Positions 57,869-64,000 of a stretch of DNA of 64,000 bases are shown here, piece by piece. The stretch lies in assembly GCA_034440635.1 (NCBI GenBank), contig JAOTON010001351.1, forward strand, positions 1,019,501-1,083,500, given 5' to 3'. The notes beneath the pieces were generated by a model. It ran no database searches. It was not told where the DNA came from and saw nothing but the letters and a program-made list of their open reading frames with translations. Source of the DNA: Lepas anatifera (lineage: Eukaryota > Arthropoda > Thecostraca > Lepadidae). Both the position numbers and the translations under genes were made by a program. The stretch's first letter is position 1; every line of letters begins with the position of its first letter.

Positions 57869-58355
57869 AGCGTTGAGCGTACTTCCAAACGAAGGAAACG
57901 AAGGAAAAAACTGTTTTGCCTGTCGAAAGGCCTTTACGGCGGCCTGTCGGGCCAAGCTGTCGCGTGCTATGGAATACAAATCGGGCCCGACAGGCCGGTG
58001 AAGGAATTTTTCCAGCAGAGGATTTTCTGGGTGACGTTTAAAAGGCCCTCTGTGCATAAGGCCCTCTATTCAAAGGTCCCTCGATTCATAAGTCCCTCGA
58101 TTTTCCATCGGTTCTTGCCGCACACTGGCTTGATATGGGAGAGGTGCAAATTCATGAAAAACTTGTTGAGTGAAAGAGGTGACAATTATAATATTTAGTT
58201 TTAAGAACAAAAAATCTTTTCCGTTTCCTTTCAATATTTTTTTCTCACAGATTGTAAGATCTGTCGCAGGACCATACCGTGCCCTAAAATCTGTCGAAAC
58301 TTTCATCCAAAGCTGCAAAAAGTCGGGCTCTCGGGTCATAAAGTGCCCGACAGAT

Positions 58356-58356
<1 letters not shown>

Positions 58357-58400
<44 letters not shown>

Positions 58401-58437
58401 GTATATAAATATGTATAATGTGTATATATATATATAT
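58357..58437. repeat. TA microsatellite, interrupted
   Basis: TATATA runs separated by AATGTATAAATATG-like words. Confidence 0.9.
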
Positions 58438-58493
58438 AGGGGAAGCTGGGTATGGTTCGGACACTTTTCGAAACTTTCATCTGGCGGACAAAC

Positions 58494-59202
58494 TGTAACG
58501 GATGTAACGGGTGCTGAGTTGTTTTCGGTCATGAAGGTGAGAGAGAAGAGCCGGTGATGTCGAGGACCAAGCGTTGTATTGAAGAGAGTAGCACAGAGTG
58601 GACGTGTGTGAACCTACCTACCTACTGCCGGACTGACACGCGTTTTTAAACACCCCACACAACACCCGGGAGCACCGCCTGGTGTGTGACGTCCCAAAAC
58701 GCGTTCAGGCCCGTCAGTAGGTTTTCACAAGTCAGTCAATACATAATCAATGAAAATAGAATGTCGCAGGGTTTGTGAATACATCAGGTAAGAGTAATCA
58801 TACAGTCCTATCAGTCAAATAAACATCGGTTGTGCCAGGAGTACAAAACAGTAAATATATTTCACATAAACAGTTCAAAAAGACTTTTTACGCCTATGAA
58901 GGTCTGAGGCAATGGATACGAGGATGTGGCATATACCGGTTAGAACTGGCTGTAGACGTGTCTGGTCTTGGCCAGATGGCTGTAAAAGATTTGGTTTCAG
59001 GATATTTAGTGATAGGGTTAGAACGGCGATAGAACTGTCTAGTCACGTCCTGATGGCTGTAAAGATTTGGGATATTTAGTGATCGGTGCTAAAAGCCAGA
59101 GCGTGAGCCGAGGGAACGACCAAATGTATAGATTCACAGCTTGGTAATTGGCTAGAAACGGAGGAAAAATGGAAACTCAATCGCCACATTATAATCGCTA
59201 CA
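58494..59202 (-). mobile_element. 3' LTR (709 bp) of the errantivirus-like element
   Basis: Read on the minus strand the LTR starts TGTAGCGATTATAATG right after a polypurine tract and ends CATCCGTTACA, that is TG...CA. The outer boundary is supported by homology: the sequence before it (TTTCATCTGGCGGACAAAC) continues without the LTR in an inverted copy at about 55688. Inside is an inverted repeat, CCTACTGCCGGACTGACACG (58618) against CGTTCAGGCCCGTCAGTAGG (58697). The 5' LTR lies outside the window. Confidence 0.75.
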
Positions 59203-59214
59203 TTTCTCCCCCTT
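59203..59214 (-). promoter_or_regulatory. Polypurine tract
   Basis: AAGGGGGAGAAA on the minus strand, directly adjacent to the LTR start, in the position used to prime plus-strand DNA synthesis in retroelements. Confidence 0.75.
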
Positions 59215-59671
59215 ATAAAGGAAACATTTTGGCATCGCAAAAATGTTTGAAAACCGAAGCCTTAAGGGCAGAGGTTAAGGAATTGCATAGCAAGTAATAT
59301 AAAGGAAGGCAAGACTACAAGACTAAAGAACACTACAATAATACATTTAGGAAGCTGCACCTCTCAATGGCTTGGGGGCAGGACATGAACAATTTACACT
59401 ACAATAATACACCCAGGAAGCTGCACCTCTCAGTGGCTTGAGGGCAGGACATGAATCTTCGGACACATATCACGATATAATATCCACCATACATTTCGCG
59501 ATATTTGAGAGTTTACATTTCACGATATTGGAGTGTTCAACATTCATACGGAACAACATCATAGTTGGCACCCATTAGTGCCAACTCGGGGGCTGCTGCA
59601 GCAGAGGGGCAGGAGCCATGATGCGGAGGATGGTGGACGGTGGGCCAAGCCGTCAATCCAAGGGAGAGGCC
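59215..59671 (-). other. 3' untranslated part of the retroelement
   Basis: Contains a ~65-bp tandem duplication (59331-59453; AGGAAGCTGCACCTCTCA in each copy) and a hairpin, GTTGGCAC/GTGCCAAC at 59564-59585. No coding sequence. Confidence 0.6.
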
Positions 59672-61673
59672 TCACGGTGGCCCGGGGGAAACTGGTGGTG
59701 CTTGCTCTGCGACCATAACATAGCGATTGTCAGGTCGTGATGCTATCTGAGATGGCGACATAGGTGATAGCTCCATGGCTGGCTCTGGCTCAGGTTCATA
59801 ATGTCCAATGATGTTGAATGGATGTCCATTCATACAACAATGGCGGCAGAATTTACAGCATAGAACTAGGACCATTATTGTTACTATTCCAATAGCAATG
59901 ATCAAGAGCCACTTGGTGTGGTAGGCGGAGGGGTCGTCGATTACTTTTTCTAGTTGTTTGTTTTCGATTTCATCAAAGTAAGAGGGGGCCGAGACACCAG
60001 TGGTGCGTATTGGAGATAAATCGGGAAGGGTTGAGTTGGGGAGTGCTCTTGCCTTGCGAAGAGCACGCGTCCACGTAGGTTTCCAAATAGGGAGCGGATG
60101 ATCATCAATCAGTAGTTGGGCGGAGAATGGCGGAAGAGTGAGAAGAGATTCTCGGGCATAGTAAGGTGGCAAGAAGAAGTTGTCACCAGAAGCAGAACAT
60201 TCGGGTTTCAGGTTGACGATCGAGACAGTGGACTCAATTCTTTTAGTCGGTTCCGGAGTTGATTGGGCAAACGATGGTTAAGGAGAATGGTTTTGCAGAT
60301 ACCACGAGCCATTGGCCTTGGGTAAGATAATAAGCCTTGGCAGTATCACGGGTTGTTTGTAGTATTGGATGACAGAACGTATCAACATCTTTTTGGTCAT
60401 GTCGAAAGAGTGCTATGACGCAAGAGGTTGAAGTCATAGCGGAATATGCGGGTTCGTTGAGTTGACAGTAAGGTGTTTGGGCTAGTAGACAAGTTTCGAT
60501 TTCGGACTCTTCGGGTTGAATATATCGTTGACGATTTTCAGAGATCAACAAGAATTTTGGTTCTGATGGAAGGTATCCAAGAGAGAGATTGTGCTGTCCG
60601 TGAGGGACTTCATAGGGGAAGAATCGAAAAACATCAAACACATGCATGGTGTGCAGAAGTGGTACAAAGAACATGAAGTGGTAGCCATTTGGAGTTTGTA
60701 CTATTTTTGGTTTTGCCATCTCAACATATTTGCTTGCCGAATCATATGGGAGTGCAAAGTTACTAGGTAGTTCTTTTCTTATCTGACGAATCACTGTTTC
60801 AAAATTTTGAGCGGGCAACAGACTAGGATGTAGGATTCCGACTTTGGCTAGTGCGATTTTGTGTGAGACATCTTGTAATTCAAGATGAGTTGACTGTAGG
60901 GTGCGGGTCACTAGTTGTACGTTTTCAGAAAGTTCCATTAGAGCATACAAAATTTTGACAGGAGTCGCATCTTTCAATTGATGATACATGCGGCGATAGG
61001 TATCGTCTAGGATTGCTACTTTATTTCGGAGAAGGCGTAAGACTTTGCGGTTTGAAGTAGTGGCTACTAAGGTGGAGTTTAGAACATGCATGGTACCATT
61101 AAAGGCGTGAGCTAATATGGTTTCTTTACGGTTGACAAGTTTTACGTTATTTACCAAATGCTTGACTTCTGTTTCAGTGGCGGTTCCAAAGAGATAATTC
61201 ATTGCACTGCCAATACCATCGATAATGCCTCTTTTGAGTCGGCGGTTTTGGGTGGCTGGAGATGGGTTACGAGTGCGTATACCAATCAGAGGACCATACA
61301 GTTGGATAAGGATGGCATGTTCATGCATCAACTGACTGATTGAATGTTTGGTTACATTCATACCATGATCAAGCATCAAAAGAGCAGAGATGTTTTCTGT
61401 CCGATAATAATTGTTACGAATTCCCTCTGTCAGGCGGAGAAGATCTTTTATTTGTGCTGATACCAAGTTCAATTGTTTGCGATATGGTATGGTACTTAGT
61501 GAAACGGTTATAGCCCAAGAGCTATAACTGGGGGATATTTTTCCTATCGGGATGAACAGATGACCTGGGTCCTTTGGGTCCACATTCTTTGGTTCCACAG
61601 GAGTTGTTGTTTCCATAGCGTTTGAGACGATGAAGAGCCATAACCAGACCAGGAGTATCGCCTTTGAAGCCAT
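59672..61673 (-). pseudogene. env: Envelope-like glycoprotein gene (baculovirus-F/errantivirus Env type), frameshifted
   Basis: The first segment (61673-60243, 476 codons) begins with a signal peptide. It has several N-glycosylation sites and a furin-type site RLKR at residues 145-148, directly followed by a Gly-rich hydrophobic fusion-peptide-like segment ending in LFGT. This is the hallmark of baculovirus F and insect errantivirus Env proteins. The frame then stops at 60243. The second segment continues in a different frame to 59672. It carries a membrane anchor (WLLIIAIGIVTIMVLVLCC) followed by Cys-rich and polar tail residues. The gene is therefore interrupted by a small indel near 60245-60255, which separates the ectodomain from its anchor. 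A sequencing error cannot be excluded. In the family such proteins mediate membrane fusion. It starts 66 bp after the end of pol, consistent with expression from a spliced subgenomic RNA. Confidence 0.8.
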
Positions 61674-61739
61674 GACAGACCTGCAACATACATAAAGACC
61701 AATTACTTAAGTCATTGATTATAACTGGGTACGTTTTGA

Positions 61740-64000
61740 TTAAAATCCAAAATAATCAATACGTTCATATGGCATTAATTGAAGCAGAACCAACATAAGT
61801 ACAAATAGAGCAGTATGCTGAAGAACAAGCGTTACCCATGTTGACGGATTGTCATATTCCTGATCATCCGTAAAATCACACAAGGCTCTGTCAATGTGTG
61901 CAATATCCATATCGTTTGTAGGATATTGGATATCAGTCTGGGTGCGCTGTCGTTTGTCAACGTCTAACTCACTAAAAGAGCTGGAGCGTTTGATTCCCGT
62001 AGAGTGTATGTGGGGAGACTCAGGAGCGGATCCTTGTTTTCTTGAACGTAAATTGTACCTGTGGGAAGGTCCTGGGGTGTCTTCAAAATTTTGCAACCGT
62101 TGTCCTACATTCTCCTCTTCATCCGATAATGAAGTGGAGCGATTGGAAATGGGAGACGTTGGTTCTGGATCCTTTGATTCCTCCTGTGGGAACATACCTG
62201 TTTCTGCTCGCAAGGATTTAGATGGACGAATTTCTTCGTCTTCAATCCTTCGTTTGTACCATGCTCGATCACTTACCGGTAATCGCACGGTCCGCATTGG
62301 TTGGAATCTAAGTGGTTCCTCATCATGAAGAGTTGTTCTTGTTGGTACTCTAACTGGGGGATGAATTTTTGTATATCTTCTATTCCAAACATCATTGGTA
62401 TCTCGATACCGAAGATTTTCAGAATGAACAACTTTTGTTTTCCCAGTAATTGTGTTTTTAATAAGATAGTTTTCTTCGCCTTTCTTTTCTAAAATCCGAA
62501 AGTATGGTTTCCAATACAATGTAAATTTAGTTGAGTCACCTGGTTTGACTGTTGGGTCATAATAGTAAACTGCATCTCCGGGCTTGAAAGTGGATTTTTG
62601 TGCCTTTTGTGATAAAAGATCTCTATTGTGAGCTCTGGAATCCTCAAGATTTTGTATCACTTCTTGATAAGCATCATGAAGTCGTTCAAACATGAGGGGA
62701 ACGTAATCTTCTCCATTGTAATGCTCACGAATTTTGAGGATCCCATCGATACCTAAAACTGGATCACGTCCGTAAATAATGAAGAATGGAGAGTATCGAG
62801 TTGATTCTTGTTTACTGGTACGGTAGGCGGCTAAGCAAGAATCTAATACTAAATCCCATTGTCCCTGGTTTTCACTAATCTTTTTGGCAATCATTTCATT
62901 CATTACTTTATGGAACCTTTCTGTTTTACCATTGCTTTGTGCATGGTAACTTGAAGTGTGAATGCGGGATATGCCTAATTCTTTCATTGCAGTATCTAAT
63001 ATTGCGTTGCAATATTCCGTGCCTTGATCACTGATGATAAGGCTTGGACAACCGTGTCTGGGTATGAAGTTTTCCAACAGAATTTTTGCAATGGTGTCAG
63101 CTGATTTATCTGGAATGGCAAAAGCTTCAGGCCATCCGCTGAAATGATCGACTATCGTGCAAACATACTGGTTGCCATTGTCTGAAAGTGGGAAGGGGCC
63201 ACAAGTATCAATGCCAACGATGTCCATAGGATATCGAGGCATTGGCATATCCAACATTGGTCGACGCTCTTTTCTAAGTTTCTTCCGGTTGCATGTTTCA
63301 CATGTTTGTACATAATCTTTGATGTCTTTCACCATAGTGGGCCAGAAATATGATTTTTGTATCTTGTCTGTTGTCTTTTCAATTCCCAGATGACCTCCAA
63401 AGAAGCCATCATGTAACTCACTGAGGACAAGTTTACGGCAGCTGGTTGGTAACACTAGTTGACGCCGGGTGTGGGGTCTAGTTTTTGTACCTGGACTGAT
63501 ATGGAACAGAATATCGTTTTGTAAACAGTATTTGTCGTGAAGCGAGCTATTAGGGGCGTTTTTGTTTATTAGTTCTGAGACGATCTGGCGCAGATCGTTG
63601 TCTGCGGCCTGGAGCGAGGGCATTGTAGCGGGATCAAAGTTCTTGTAATCAAACTCAAGACTTTGGGTTTTTGTTTCTTCTTCTTGCTGGGTGACATCAT
63701 GTCTCTGTCCTAAATCAATCACATTTGTTTCTCCTTTCCAATCGAAATTTTCGTTTTCCAGTGATTCCATGGTTATATCGGTATTGTGCAGTCGAGACAA
63801 AGTATCCGCAATGACATTTTGGGGTCCACTAATATATTCTATTTTACAACCAAATTCTCCTAGCATTATGGCCCAACGTTGAATACGCGGGTTTTTCATT
63901 TCACTTGTAAACAAATGTTTGAGGGGCTTGTGGTCTGTATAAACAGTGAGATCTGTGCCTAGCACGATCGGACGTAGTTTTTGTAGACAGTAAACAATGG
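61740..64000 (-). CDS. pol: Ty3/gypsy pol, C-terminal part (RNase H end and integrase), cut by window edge
   Basis: Open from the window edge to 61740. Counting from the first Met (63965): the RNase H end with VYTDHKPL at residues 8-15 and a late ADTLSR motif near 53-58; the integrase zinc finger with His185, His192, Cys222 and Cys225; the catalytic triad Asp253, Asp313 and Glu349, with exactly 35 residues between the last two (D,D35E); and a GPF/Y-like module (WKPYFRI) in the C-terminal domain. A long polar Ser/Thr/Pro tail follows, ending in an unexpected hydrophobic segment (VTLVLQHTALFVLMLVLL). RT, protease and gag lie beyond the window. All catalytic residues are intact and there is no stop, so the copy is young. 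Order pol-env fits the errantivirus group. Confidence 0.93.
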   Translation of the reverse strand, partial: IVYCLQKLRPIVLGTDLTVYTDHKPLKHLFTSEMKNPRIQRWAIMLGEFGCKIEYISGPQNVIADTLSRLHNTDITMESLENENFDWKGETNVIDLGQRHDVTQQEEETKTQSLEFDYKNFDPATMPSLQAADNDLRQIVSELINKNAPNSSLHDKYCLQNDILFHISPGTKTRPHTRRQLVLPTSCRKLVLSELHDGFFGGHLGIEKTTDKIQKSYFWPTMVKDIKDYVQTCETCNRKKLRKERRPMLDMPMPRYPMDIVGIDTCGPFPLSDNGNQYVCTIVDHFSGWPEAFAIPDKSADTIAKILLENFIPRHGCPSLIISDQGTEYCNAILDTAMKELGISRIHTSSYHAQSNGKTERFHKVMNEMIAKKISENQGQWDLVLDSCLAAYRTSKQESTRYSPFFIIYGRDPVLGIDGILKIREHYNGEDYVPLMFERLHDAYQEVIQNLEDSRAHNRDLLSQKAQKSTFKPGDAVYYYDPTVKPGDSTKFTLYWKPYFRILEKKGEENYLIKNTITGKTKVVHSENLRYRDTNDVWNRRYTKIHPPVRVPTRTTLHDEEPLRFQPMRTVRLPVSDRAWYKRRIEDEEIRPSKSLRAETGMFPQEESKDPEPTSPISNRSTSLSDEEENVGQRLQNFEDTPGPSHRYNLRSRKQGSAPESPHIHSTGIKRSSSFSELDVDKRQRTQTDIQYPTNDMDIAHIDRALCDFTDDQEYDNPSTWVTLVLQHTALFVLMLVLLQLMPYERIDYFGF

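Overview
This window is metazoan nuclear DNA and almost certainly non-genic, repeat-rich DNA from an invertebrate. The evidence is GT-AG introns, AATAAA signals, LINE and LTR retrotransposons, hAT, TTAA-type and CACTA-like DNA transposons, and long minisatellites. No bacterial gene, operon or CRISPR array is present. I cannot name the species. Dense nesting of transposons with intact target-site duplications (TSDs) indicates recent, repeated DNA-transposon activity.

Layout, left to right. At 404-2803 lies an element with ~770-bp inverted arms and an 8-9 bp TSD, followed by a hAT transposase relic (2919-3238) and a 27-bp minisatellite (3895-4806). At 5838-14723 is an 8.9-kb non-coding hAT element with a perfect TSD. 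It encloses a second hAT (6085-8727), which encloses a third (6456-6645), each with its own perfect 8-bp TSD, plus a chain of TTAA-flanked MITEs (8820-10849). Its bulk is ~20-bp minisatellite. At 15.3-16.3 kb is a small inverted-end element containing two hairpins. A 29-bp satellite fills 19.87-27.2 kb, interrupted by a 5'-truncated LINE (22786-23855) and a hAT element (25854-26877), and grades into a 37-bp variant. Two different 32-bp minisatellites follow (30.58-34.2 and 34.58-35.16 kb), then 46-49-bp and 21-bp arrays.

From 39006 to 48632 there is a nested stack of ~1.57-kb CACAG-ended elements. One is split by a 4744-bp CACTA-like transposon (40960-45703, TSD CG) that carries what looks like a spliced gene: a GC-rich leader exon with a donor, three phase-consistent exons, a stop codon and a polyadenylation signal. 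A dispersed TTAA-flanked family rich in AGGTCA/TGACCT hexamers recurs seven times across the window.

The right end holds the 3' part of a Ty3/gypsy errantivirus-like element on the minus strand: RNase H end, integrase, a separate envelope-like gene broken by a frameshift, a polypurine tract, and a 709-bp 3' LTR whose outer boundary is confirmed by an uninterrupted copy of the target repeat at about 55.69 kb. Non-transposon gene candidates are few and weak: a C2H2 zinc-finger exon (57369-57597, minus), a possible exon at 54746-54934, and a possible 40-residue secreted peptide (53128-53250, minus). Most long open frames in the window are artefacts of minisatellites.
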